Program-made: the position numbers and the translations under genes | From: Vulcanimicrobium alpinum | GTDB lineage: Bacteria; Vulcanimicrobiota; Vulcanimicrobiia; Vulcanimicrobiales; Vulcanimicrobiaceae | Direction of reading: 5' to 3' | DNA length: 64,000 bases | Assembly: GCF_027923555.1 (NCBI RefSeq) | Contig: NZ_AP025523.1 | Location: 1,550,001-1,614,000, forward strand | The notes under the pieces: generated by a model | Databases searched by the model: none | What the model saw: only the letters and a program-made list of their open reading frames with translations | What the model was told of the DNA's origin: nothing | Part shown: positions 17,398 to 25,789 of the stretch, in pieces | Numbering within the stretch: the stretch's first letter is position 1 | Layout: each line of letters begins with the position of its first letter

Positions 17398-18285
17398 ATG
17401 CACGCCGCCCTCGTGCAGTTCAAGCCGCGCAAGGGTGAGGTGGCGGCGAACCTCGCTGCGATGCGCGCCGTCTTCGCGCAATTGGCGGAGCGGCCGATCG
17501 ACCTGATCGTGTTCCCGGAAGCCGCGCTCACCGGATACTTTCTCGAAGGCGCGGTGTACGAGCTCGCCTTCGAAAGCGCGACGCTCGCGGCGAAGATCGA
17601 CGAACAGTGGCGCGCCTCCGGCGCCGGCGGGGCCGTCGACGTCGTGTGCGGGTTCTACGAGAACTTCGGGGGGACGTTTCACAACAGCGCGATCTACGTG
17701 CGCTGCGGCGAGCCCGACGGCGTGCACGTCGTGCACGTGCATCGCAAGATGTTCCTGCCGACCTACGGCGTCTTCGACGAGGAGCGATTCCTCACGCGCG
17801 GACGGCATCTCTCGACGTTTCCGACGCCGTTCGGCGAGGCCGCGATGCTGATCTGCGAAGACATGTGGCACGCGCTGATGCCGACGGTCGCCGCGCTCAA
17901 AGGCGCACGCCTGCTCATCGTGCCGAGCGCGTCGCCGGCGCGCGGGCTCGGCGGCGACGGCGAACTCGAGAGCACGCTGCGCTGGAAGGCGATCCTCGGC
18001 TCGACCGCCGCCGAACACGGCGTCTACGTCCTCTACGCGGGACTCACCGGTTTCGAAGGAGGGAAGGGGATGGGCGGCGCGACCTGCGCGTTCTCGCCGC
18101 GCGGCGACCTCATCGCTTCGCTCGGGCCGCTCGACGCCGGGATCCTGCGCGTCGAGCTCGACACCGGCGAGATCGACATCGCGCGCGCGACGATCCCGCT
18201 TTTGGGCGATCTCTCCGCCGTGCTGCCGGACCTGTGGCTCGACGAGGAGATCCCGGTGACGCGCCGCGTGGAGGAACGGGCATGA
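17398..18285 (+). CDS. Nitrilase-superfamily amidohydrolase, putative glutaminase subunit of NAD synthetase
   Basis: A 295-residue carbon-nitrogen hydrolase. The Glu-Lys-Cys triad is visible in VFPEAALTG, HRKMFLPT and LICEDMW, and YGVFDEERF/GRHLSTFPTPFG resembles the glutaminase half of NAD synthetases. It overlaps nadE by 4 nt, so it very probably supplies ammonia from glutamine (or another amide) to NadE as a separate chain. In glutamine-dependent NadE the same domain is normally fused. It starts at ATG 17398, one base after the stop of the reductase. Confidence 0.9.
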   Translation: MHAALVQFKPRKGEVAANLAAMRAVFAQLAERPIDLIVFPEAALTGYFLEGAVYELAFESATLAAKIDEQWRASGAGGAVDVVCGFYENFGGTFHNSAIYVRCGEPDGVHVVHVHRKMFLPTYGVFDEERFLTRGRHLSTFPTPFGEAAMLICEDMWHALMPTVAALKGARLLIVPSASPARGLGGDGELESTLRWKAILGSTAAEHGVYVLYAGLTGFEGGKGMGGATCAFSPRGDLIASLGPLDAGILRVELDTGEIDIARATIPLLGDLSAVLPDLWLDEEIPVTRRVEERA

Positions 18286-19142
18286 CCGCGATCGCGCCGC
18301 TCCCGATCGTCGACGCGAGTCTCGACGAGCCGTCGCTGGCGATCGACCCCGCCCTCACGGCGCGCTGGCTCGAAGCGTTTCTGCACGACGAACTGATCGA
18401 ACGGCGCAAGATCGGCCGCGCCGTGCTCGGGCTCTCGGGTGGGATCGACAGCGCGCTGGTCGCGTTTCTCTGCGCGCGGGCGCTGGGGCCCGAGAACGTC
18501 TACGCGATCCGGATGCCGTACCGGGCGTCGAGCCCGTCGTCGCTGAGCGACGCGCAGCGGGTCGTCGACGCGACCGGGATCAACGTCGAGACGATCGAGA
18601 TCACTGACGCGGTCGACGGCTACCTGCGGCATGCGCCGGACGCCGACGCGCGTCGCAAGGGGAACGTCATGGCGCGCACGCGCATGCTCGTGCTGTTCGA
18701 TCAATCGGCGCGCCGCAACGCGCTTCCGATCGGTACCGGGAACAAGACCGAACGTCTCCTCGGCTATTTCACCTGGCACGCCGACGACACGCCGCCGGTG
18801 AACCCGATCGGCGATCTGTTCAAGACGCAGGTCTGGGCACTCGCGCGGCGGCTCGGCGTTCCAACCGAAGTGATCGACAAACCGCCGAGCGCCGACCTCG
18901 AGGCGAATCAGACCGACGAGGCCGACATCGGCATCACCTACGCGAAAGCCGACCGCATCCTCAACATGATTCTGCTCGGATACAAAGACGACGCAATCGC
19001 CGCGCGCGGATTCACGCGCGACGAGGTGCGCCTGGTCCGCCGCCGCGTCGACGGCACGCACTGGAAGCGCCACCTCCCCACCACCGCCCTCGTCTCGGGG
19101 ACCGCGATCAACGAATTCTACCTTCGCCCGGTGGACTTGTAA
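18282..19142 (+). CDS. nadE: NAD synthetase (synthetase subunit)
   Basis: A 286-residue N-type ATP pyrophosphatase that amidates deamido-NAD+. The P-loop LGLSGGIDSALV is near residue 50, with GTGNKTERLLGYFT and a PSADLEANQTDE segment typical of NadE. The length is that of an ammonia-dependent enzyme, without a glutaminase domain. The nitrilase gene immediately upstream overlaps it (ATGA) and likely fills that role. The stop (TAATG) overlaps the next ORF, so the transcript probably continues to cinA. Confidence 0.96.
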   Translation: MTAIAPLPIVDASLDEPSLAIDPALTARWLEAFLHDELIERRKIGRAVLGLSGGIDSALVAFLCARALGPENVYAIRMPYRASSPSSLSDAQRVVDATGINVETIEITDAVDGYLRHAPDADARRKGNVMARTRMLVLFDQSARRNALPIGTGNKTERLLGYFTWHADDTPPVNPIGDLFKTQVWALARRLGVPTEVIDKPPSADLEANQTDEADIGITYAKADRILNMILLGYKDDAIAARGFTRDEVRLVRRRVDGTHWKRHLPTTALVSGTAINEFYLRPVDL

Positions 19143-19783
19143 TGGGGGCGCCGATGAGAACCGTGGAACGCGTCGCGGATCCGCTTCCGCCGCACGGCTT
19201 TTTTCCGGTGAGCCTCAACCTCGTCGGCCGCAAGTGCGTCGTGATCGGCGAACCCGGCGACCGCGAAGCCGTCGAAAAAGACGCCGCGCTGCGCGAAGTC
19301 GACGCCGACGTCCGGTGGATCACGAATCCCGCCGAGCTGCGCGACGAAGACGTCGCCGACGCGTTCTTCGTGATCTCCACCCCGCAGGACGAGGCGCTTT
19401 CCGCGCGCTTGCGCGCGCTCGCCGACCGCCACAAGTTCCTGTTCTGCGCGATCGACCAGCCGCTGCACGGCTTCGTCGCGATGCAGGCGATCGTGCGCGC
19501 CGGCCCGGTCAAGATCGGCATCTCGACCGGCGGCGTCGCGCCGCGCGTCGGCAAGATCATCAAGGAAGCACTCCAGCATGTGATGGACGCGAAGTTCGCG
19601 CGCTTCATCGAGTGTCTGGGGACGCAGAAGGTCCGCGGCCGCACGACGATGAGCGAGCGCGCCGACCGCCGCGCCGCGATCATCGGCGCGACCGACGGCT
19701 TCGCGCTCGACGTGCGGGCGTCGTATCCCGAGTGGTACGAAGACGAAGTTCGCGCACAGCTGCCGGCGATCGAGGAACGCTGA
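19142..19783 (+). CDS. Met8/SirC-like precorrin-2 dehydrogenase-family protein
   Basis: A 213-residue protein resembling the CysG N-terminal half (siroheme synthase). FFPVSLNLVGRKCVVIG opens the Rossmann fold and GISTGGVAPRVGKIIKE matches the family's second domain. The dinucleotide loop reads GEPGDREAVEK instead of a G-G-G-x-V-A-x-R-K type motif, so NAD binding may be altered. Precorrin-2 dehydrogenase oxidises precorrin-2 to sirohydrochlorin, but no other tetrapyrrole gene is present. It lies between nadE and cinA with 1-nt overlaps. An ATG at 19154 is an alternative start. Confidence 0.78.
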   Translation: MGAPMRTVERVADPLPPHGFFPVSLNLVGRKCVVIGEPGDREAVEKDAALREVDADVRWITNPAELRDEDVADAFFVISTPQDEALSARLRALADRHKFLFCAIDQPLHGFVAMQAIVRAGPVKIGISTGGVAPRVGKIIKEALQHVMDAKFARFIECLGTQKVRGRTTMSERADRRAAIIGATDGFALDVRASYPEWYEDEVRAQLPAIEER

Positions 19784-21051
19784 TGGCATCCGTCGAGATC
19801 GTCACGGTCGGAACCGAGATCTTGCTCGGCCACCTCGTCGACACCAACAGCGTCCACATCGCCAAGCAGCTCGCCGATCACGGCGTCGACGTCTTCGCAA
19901 AGCACTCCGTCGGCGACAACGCCGACCGGCTCTTCGCGATGCTCGAAGGCGTCCTGGAACGCGCGGACGGTGCGATCTGCACCGGCGGCCTCGGGTCGAC
20001 CGTCGACGATCTCACCAAAGACGCCGTCGGCCGCGCCGTCGGCAGGCCGCTGGTTCTGCACGAGCCGTCCCTGCGTGCGATGGAAGAGCGCTTTCGCCAG
20101 TTCGGCCGCGTGATGGCCGAAAACAATAAACGCCAAGCGTACCTCCCCGAAGGCTGCGTCGTGCTTCCGAATCCGCACGGGACGGCGCCGGGGTTCGTCG
20201 CGCTGCGCGACGACGGGAAGTTCGTCGCATGCATGCCCGGCGTGCCGCGCGAGATGAAGCCGATGCTGGCGGAACGGCTGATCCCGTGGCTCGAGCAGCG
20301 CTTCGCTTTGCGCTCGGCGATCTACACGAAGACCCTGCACACCGTGGGGATCGGCGAGTCGGACCTCGACCGCCGCGTCGAAGATCTGTTCCGCTCGCTC
20401 GAAAACCCGAAGATCGCGATGCTCGCGCACGGCTTCCGCGTCGACGTCAAGATCATGGCCAAAGCGCAGAGCCGAGTTGAGGCCGACGCGATGATCGCGC
20501 CCGTCGCCGAAGAACTGCGCCGGCGTATCGGCACCCACTACTTCGGCGACGACGAGACGACGCTCGCCGGCGCGATCGTCGCGCAGGTCATCGCGCGCGG
20601 GTGGACGTTCGGCACGGCGGAGTCGTGCACCGGCGGCGCGATCGCGGACAAAATCGTCGCGGTCCCCGGCGCGTCGGCGGCGTTCCGCGGTTCGATCGTC
20701 GCGTACGCGAACGACGTGAAGACGTCACTGCTCGACGTGTCGGAGACGACGCTCGAGACCGTCGGCGCAGTGAGCGAGGAGACCGCGATCGCGATGGCGC
20801 GCGGCGCCCGCTCGCGCCTGGGCGTCGACCTTGCGATCGCAACGACCGGGATCGCCGGACCCGAGGGCGGTACGGCCGAGAAACCGGTCGGCCTCGTGTG
20901 GTTCGCGATCGCCTCGCCCGACGGCGAGGTCGAGACGCGCCGCATGACGTTCCCCGGCGATCGCGCCGACGTGCGCGATCGGGCCTCGATCGCCGCGCTG
21001 AGCTTGCTTTGGCATCGGCTGCAGGCGGCGGACGCGATCCCGGCCCGTTGA
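19783..21051 (+). CDS. cinA: CinA-family protein (NMN deamidase / ADP-ribose pyrophosphatase)
   Basis: A 422-residue two-domain CinA. The N-terminal MoeA/MogA-like domain begins EIVTVGTEILLGHLVDTN and includes CTGGLGSTVDDLTKD. The C-terminal PncC domain (from about residue 265) has FGTAESCTGGAIAD and ATTGIAGPEGGT, the catalytic region for deamidating nicotinamide mononucleotide. Both activities belong to pyridine-nucleotide recycling, which suits its place after the NAD synthetase genes. ATG overlaps the previous stop (TGATG). The following 100 nt precede the protease gene. Confidence 0.95.
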   Translation: MASVEIVTVGTEILLGHLVDTNSVHIAKQLADHGVDVFAKHSVGDNADRLFAMLEGVLERADGAICTGGLGSTVDDLTKDAVGRAVGRPLVLHEPSLRAMEERFRQFGRVMAENNKRQAYLPEGCVVLPNPHGTAPGFVALRDDGKFVACMPGVPREMKPMLAERLIPWLEQRFALRSAIYTKTLHTVGIGESDLDRRVEDLFRSLENPKIAMLAHGFRVDVKIMAKAQSRVEADAMIAPVAEELRRRIGTHYFGDDETTLAGAIVAQVIARGWTFGTAESCTGGAIADKIVAVPGASAAFRGSIVAYANDVKTSLLDVSETTLETVGAVSEETAIAMARGARSRLGVDLAIATTGIAGPEGGTAEKPVGLVWFAIASPDGEVETRRMTFPGDRADVRDRASIAALSLLWHRLQAADAIPAR

Positions 21052-21153
21052 ACTGAATCTGCACTCACGCCGTTCTGTAGTAAAACCGGGAACATTTCTC
21101 ACCGAGATCACAAGAAGGGCAGCCAGGGCCGACGCGGCTCGCTGCGAAGCCCG

Positions 21154-23367
21154 GTGTGCGTCTCGTCGTCTGACGTTCGCCGCTCCGTCGTGCTTGGAGG
21201 TCTTGTGGGCGCTCTTTGGTTCGGTCTCGTCCGCAGCAGCGGCGCCCTACTCGTCATGGGCCTCACGCTGAGTGCCTGCGGCGGCGGAGGTGGCGGCAGT
21301 TCGACGCCGTCGACGCCTGCAGCGCCGACGCCCACGCCGTCGCCGACGCCCGCGCCCGGAACCTGCGCCACGCTACCGGCGACTGCGGGAGGCTCGACGT
21401 ACACGCTGACGTCCGACCCGACGGGGATCGCGGTCACGCGTGCGAACGCCGGTAAGCTGCAATGCACGTACTTCACCGGCGTGACGACGACGACCGACGC
21501 GCCGCAGTCCGCGCCCAACCTGTGGGCGTACGAGTTTGGTTCGCTCTCGAACAATCCGTTCACCGTCACGATTCAGCAGACCAGCAACGGCCCGCACACG
21601 ATCTATTACAACCAGCCTGGTGATTCGAGCGGTGCGATCGTGACCTCGTCGCTGCAGTCCTCGCAGCGAGCGGTAGCGAGCGTGGTCGGTCTCGGTGCGA
21701 ACGAGCCGCATCGCGGCGTTCGGCGCTTCACCGGGACGGGCGTCGATCCGACCCAGGTGCTCGTTCGATATCGTACCCTTGCGGAGAGCGGCGGACGTGC
21801 GATCGCCTCGCGCGTCGAGGCGGCCGCCGGTACGCGCGGGGTCGACGCGTTCGCGCCTGCCGGCATCTACCAGCGATTCGTCGCGGTGCCGAGCGGCGCC
21901 GACACGACCTCGTTCGCGAGCGCGTTGCGCTCGCGAACGGAAGTCGCCGACGTCTTTCCGGTGCACAAGCGAGTCCCGCTTTCGGTGCCTCCCACGACGA
22001 TTATCGATCCGCACGGGAACAACCGCGATCAGTGGTATCTGTTCGACGACGGCTTCCCATACGCGTGGTCGTATTCGAAGGGCGATGGCGCGGTCATCGC
22101 GTCGATCGACACCGGAGTCGACCTGAAGAACACCGATCTTTCATCGAAGGTCATCTATTCGATCGGATATGTCACCGGCAGCGCGCAAGACACGAACGGG
22201 CACGGCACGAACACCGCTTCGATCGCTGTCGCTGCGACAAACAACGCGTTCGGATTCGCCGGAGGCGGCTACAACGTTGCCTTGCTGGCCTACAACATCT
22301 TCCCCGATGCGACGGCGACCAGCGATTCCCAGACGGCCAGCACTTCGGACGAAGTAAAGGCGATTCAGGATGCCGTTGCGCGCAAGGCCGACGTGATTTC
22401 GCTGAGCCTCGGCGCGGCAGCGAATTACTATCCGAACGACGGCTTCGATCAAGGCGAGCACGATGCGGTCGAGGCGGCGATCGCCGCGGGCGTCACCGTC
22501 GTCGCGGCGGCCGGCAACGATGCCGACGGCAGCGAGACGGGAACGCCGCACACCTCGCTCGACTATCCCGCCGCCTACGACGGGGTTATTGCGGTGGGTG
22601 CCAGCGCGCTGCGCACCAGCGCCACCGATACGCTTGCGAGCTCAACTGAATACGTGACCTCGTATTCACAATACGGACCGAACCTCGGGGTGGTGGCTCC
22701 GGGCGGTGATCCGCCGAGCAACACCGATCAAGATCCGCTGCACTGGATCTGGAACTACTCGACGAGCACCGCGAACTATGCGAAGGACAAGTGCAGCACG
22801 CCGAGTCCGGCGACGTCGTGCAGCGCGTATTTCGCGGGGACGTCGCAGGCGACGCCGCAGGTTGCCGCGGTCGCTGCGCTGATGATCGCGAAGGCGGGCG
22901 GGCACGGGTCGCTCTCCCCGGCGCGTGTCGCGCAGATCATCGACGGCACCGCCGACAACATCAACGATCCGCATCAGGGGCACGGGCGCCTCAACGCGTA
23001 CCGTGCGCTGGCGTCCGTCGCCGGCGACAGCGGCGCGGTCTACACTGGTCCGTCGCCGCAGAAAACGAGCCCGGGGCAGCTGGTCGCGTTCGCCTATCAG
23101 AACAGCGGCGGCGTGACGCCGACGATCCTCGATGTCGACTATCCGGCGGGGATTCCGGTGTCGACGGCCGGGACGTTCCGCATCGGCGACGTGCCGTATA
23201 CGGCGGGGTCGTATAAGGTCGGCGTGTGGTACGACGCGAACGGCGACGGGAAGATCGATGCCGGCGATCAGTTCGGGTCGGCGGGCGTGATCTGCGTTTC
23301 GACGGCGAAGTGCACGATTCCGACGATCACGATGAGCGTGGTCTCTGCCGGGTTCGTTCTGCCGTAG
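21154..23367 (+). CDS. Subtilisin-like S8 serine protease, predicted lipoprotein
   Basis: A large secreted protease of up to 737 residues. The catalytic triad is visible: Asp in ASIDTGVD, His in DTNGHGTNTASI and Ser in AGTSQATPQVAA. A lipobox LSAC is followed by a poly-Gly stretch and a Thr/Pro/Ser-rich linker, so the mature enzyme is probably tethered to a membrane. A pro-domain-like region (residues about 190-270) precedes the catalytic domain, and a small beta domain with DANGDGKIDAGD ends the protein. GTG 21154 is used. GTG 21205, after GGAGG, gives a tidier signal peptide. Confidence 0.93.
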   Translation: MCVSSSDVRRSVVLGGLVGALWFGLVRSSGALLVMGLTLSACGGGGGGSSTPSTPAAPTPTPSPTPAPGTCATLPATAGGSTYTLTSDPTGIAVTRANAGKLQCTYFTGVTTTTDAPQSAPNLWAYEFGSLSNNPFTVTIQQTSNGPHTIYYNQPGDSSGAIVTSSLQSSQRAVASVVGLGANEPHRGVRRFTGTGVDPTQVLVRYRTLAESGGRAIASRVEAAAGTRGVDAFAPAGIYQRFVAVPSGADTTSFASALRSRTEVADVFPVHKRVPLSVPPTTIIDPHGNNRDQWYLFDDGFPYAWSYSKGDGAVIASIDTGVDLKNTDLSSKVIYSIGYVTGSAQDTNGHGTNTASIAVAATNNAFGFAGGGYNVALLAYNIFPDATATSDSQTASTSDEVKAIQDAVARKADVISLSLGAAANYYPNDGFDQGEHDAVEAAIAAGVTVVAAAGNDADGSETGTPHTSLDYPAAYDGVIAVGASALRTSATDTLASSTEYVTSYSQYGPNLGVVAPGGDPPSNTDQDPLHWIWNYSTSTANYAKDKCSTPSPATSCSAYFAGTSQATPQVAAVAALMIAKAGGHGSLSPARVAQIIDGTADNINDPHQGHGRLNAYRALASVAGDSGAVYTGPSPQKTSPGQLVAFAYQNSGGVTPTILDVDYPAGIPVSTAGTFRIGDVPYTAGSYKVGVWYDANGDGKIDAGDQFGSAGVICVSTAKCTIPTITMSVVSAGFVLP

Positions 23368-23394
23368 GTTTGTGAGCGCAGCGCGGGCGGCGGC

Positions 23395-23417
23395 GCTTCG
23401 ACAGGCTCAGCGTGACG
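23395..23417. repeat. Dispersed intergenic repeat, copy 1
   Basis: One copy of a roughly 23-bp element, GCTTCGACA(G/A)GCTCAGCGTGACG, in the 71-bp gap between two convergent genes. A degenerate second copy (TTCGACGCGCTCTGCGTGACG) follows directly, ending near the stop of the Gfo/Idh gene. The same core recurs at 28.1-28.3, 36.55 and 58.01 kb. Confidence 0.8.
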
Positions 23418-23438
23418 TTCGACGCGCTCTGCGTGACG

Positions 23439-24470
23439 TTAGACGGTGTAGCCGATTGCTTCGAGTTGGCGCTGCACGGTGAGGCCGTCGGCGAAGGTCG
23501 GGCCGTGGCCGCCGCCGAGGTCGATGCGTTCGGCGAAGTCGTCGAGAAGCGAGAGGAACCACGGGATGTTCGGCGCGATCACGCGGTGGCGATGATACGG
23601 TGACTCGGCGATCTCGAGTTCGTCCTGTTCGTCGTCGCCGATCGCGAAGAGCGCGAGGTCGCTGAACCAGGGGCCGTTCGCGACCGCGCTGCGCACTTCG
23701 CCGTGGACGGCAACCGTCAGCGACTCGACGACGGTCGTCGAGTCCGTGCTCACGCGGGCGACGATGCCGTCGCCGTAGTCGACGTAGGCGAAGGCGCCGT
23801 CGGCGACCGTGCTGCTGAACGGGCCCTGCGCGTCGACGCGATGCGGGTTGGCGGTGCGCAGCAGTCCGTGCGTCGCGCGCGGCGCGCGGCCCGCAAGCTG
23901 GTTGGCCAGATCGAAGAAGTGCGGCATCACGGCGTTCGCGACGCCGCCGCCGCGCTCGAGGTCGAACCACCAGCCGCGCGCGCGGTCGGTCTTGCGCTCG
24001 AGCAGTTCACTCCCCATCCGCGCGACTTCGATCTCGCGCAGCGCTCCGACGTGGCGGTTCTCGATCAGTTCGAGGACCGCGCGCACGGTCGGGACGTAGC
24101 GGAACTCGAAGGCGAGCGCCGTCGCGACGCCCGCCCGTTCGGCCGCCGCGACCATCTCCTCGGCCTGCGCGACGTTGACCGCGAACGGTTTCTCGCAGAG
24201 CACGTGCTTTCCGGCCGCGAGCGCGGCCATCACCGACGGATGGTGATCGAACGGCGGCGACGCGACCGAGACGACGTCGAGCTCGGCGCCGGCGAGCATT
24301 TCCTGCGTGGAAGCGAACGCCAGCGGGATGCGCCGCTCGTCGGCGACTCGGCGCGCGTTCACCGGCGAGGCGATCGCGATGACCTCGAACCGCGGATGCA
24401 GCGCGAACGCCGGCGCGTGCACGATGCCGCCGAAACCCGAACCGACGATCCCGACCTTGAGCGCGCTCAT
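23439..24470 (-). CDS. Gfo/Idh/MocA-family NAD(P)-dependent oxidoreductase
   Basis: A 343-residue oxidoreductase. The Rossmann motif GIVGSGFGGIVHAPAF is at the N-terminus, and VLCEKPFAVNVAQAEEM holds the conserved EKP Lys of the family. A C-terminal alpha/beta domain follows (GGGVANAVMPHFFDL). Members oxidise sugars, inositols or imines, but the substrate here is unknown. It overlaps the class III aminotransferase by 4 nt and is the last gene of the luxE-luxC-aminotransferase operon. That position suggests it acts on the same pathway's intermediate. Confidence 0.9.
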   Translation of the reverse strand: MSALKVGIVGSGFGGIVHAPAFALHPRFEVIAIASPVNARRVADERRIPLAFASTQEMLAGAELDVVSVASPPFDHHPSVMAALAAGKHVLCEKPFAVNVAQAEEMVAAAERAGVATALAFEFRYVPTVRAVLELIENRHVGALREIEVARMGSELLERKTDRARGWWFDLERGGGVANAVMPHFFDLANQLAGRAPRATHGLLRTANPHRVDAQGPFSSTVADGAFAYVDYGDGIVARVSTDSTTVVESLTVAVHGEVRSAVANGPWFSDLALFAIGDDEQDELEIAESPYHRHRVIAPNIPWFLSLLDDFAERIDLGGGHGPTFADGLTVQRQLEAIGYTV

Positions 24471-25750
24471 GACGCCTCCTCCGTTTGCTGCATCGCGCGC
24501 TCCAACCGCGCGAGCGCTTCGGCGAGTTGCTCGTCGTCGATCGTGAGCGGCGGCGCGATCGTGATCGAGGTGCCGGTGGGACCCGACTGCAGGAGGATCA
24601 CGCCGTCCTGCAGGCCGCGCACGACGACCCGGTTGGCAAAGCCGCCGTCGCTGAACTCGATCGCCCAGAGGAAGCCGCGGCCGCGGACGTCGCGGACGTG
24701 CGCGAACCGGCGCAGCGCGGCGAGCCGCTCTCCGAGCGCCGCGGCGCGCGCGTTCACCCGCGCGCAGACATCGAGCCGCGCGATCTCGTCGAGCGTCGCG
24801 AGCGCGGCGGCGCAGGCGAGCGGGTTCCCCAGGAACGTCGACGTGTGCAGCGCTTCCCCAGTGCTGCGCGGCCACGCATCCATCACCCGCGAGGCCCCGA
24901 TCGTCGCCGAGATCGGGACGCCGCCGCCGAGCGCCTTGCCGACGCACAGCAGGTCGGGGACAACGCCCTCGCGCTCGCTGGCGAAGAGCGTTCCGGTGCG
25001 TCCGAAGCCGGTGTAGATCTCGTCGAGGATCAGCAGGACGCCGCGTTCGTCGCAGAGCGCGCGCAGCGAACGCAGGTAGCCTTCGGGCGGGACGATCACG
25101 CCGCCGCGGCCTTGGATCGGCTCGATCAGCAGCGCGCCGACGTCGCTGCGCGCGTCGAGCGCGCGGCGGACCTCCGCGACCGCATCGTCGAGCGATGTGC
25201 GCGCGCCGGGGTAACGCAGAAACGTCGCGCGGTCGACGACGAGCGGCGCGAACGGATCGCGAAACTTCGGGATCCCCGCGACCTCGAGCGCGCCGAGCGA
25301 AAGCCCGTGATACGCGCCGTCATAGGCGACGACGCGCGGCTTTCCCGTCGCCAGCAGCGCCGTCTTCAGCGCGAACTCGATGGCTTCGGCTCCCGACGTC
25401 GCGAGATACGTCTTGCTGAGGTCGCCGGGCGCGAGCTCGGCGAGCCGCCGCAGCAGCGCGACGCGCACTTCGGTCGGGTGCACGTCGCCCATCCCGTGCA
25501 CGAGCCGGCGCGCTTGCGCCTCGATCGCGGCGACGACGTGCGGGTTGGTGTGACCGACCGCGGCGACGCCGAACGCGGACGTGAGATCGAGATACGTATT
25601 GCCGTCGACGTCGCCGATCAGCGCGCCCGAGGCACGTTCCCAGAAGACGGGATAGTCGTCGCCGAGGTACGTGACGCCGGGCGGCTCGTAGACGGCGAGC
25701 TGCGCCGCCAACGCGCGCGAACGCGGTCCGGGAATCGGCTGATCGGGCAC
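24467..25750 (-). CDS. Class III PLP-dependent aminotransferase
   Basis: A 427-residue fold-type I aminotransferase of the GABA/ornithine/omega-transaminase group. Features are TSGAEAIEFALKTA (phosphate binding), AYDGAYHGLSLGAL, LILDEIYTGFGRTG and the PLP lysine in CVGKALGGGVP. Class III enzymes interconvert an aldehyde or ketone and an amine. It sits 39 nt after the luxC-like gene and overlaps the Gfo/Idh gene. An aldehyde released by LuxC is therefore a plausible amino acceptor, which is inference from order only. GTG start at 25750. Confidence 0.93.
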   Translation of the reverse strand: MPDQPIPGPRSRALAAQLAVYEPPGVTYLGDDYPVFWERASGALIGDVDGNTYLDLTSAFGVAAVGHTNPHVVAAIEAQARRLVHGMGDVHPTEVRVALLRRLAELAPGDLSKTYLATSGAEAIEFALKTALLATGKPRVVAYDGAYHGLSLGALEVAGIPKFRDPFAPLVVDRATFLRYPGARTSLDDAVAEVRRALDARSDVGALLIEPIQGRGGVIVPPEGYLRSLRALCDERGVLLILDEIYTGFGRTGTLFASEREGVVPDLLCVGKALGGGVPISATIGASRVMDAWPRSTGEALHTSTFLGNPLACAAALATLDEIARLDVCARVNARAAALGERLAALRRFAHVRDVRGRGFLWAIEFSDGGFANRVVVRGLQDGVILLQSGPTGTSITIAPPLTIDDEQLAEALARLERAMQQTEEAS

Positions 25751-25789
25751 CTGTCGGCGTTTACGCGCCGGAGTTGCCGGGTCTTGTCG

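Noticed and set aside
19142-21051. Competence locus because of cinA
   Set aside because: No recA or com genes adjacent. The neighbours are NAD genes.
21048-21083. TTGAAC ... TAGTAA as a promoter for the S8 protease
   Set aside because: Spacing of about 24 nt is too long, and TTGAAC overlaps the end of cinA.
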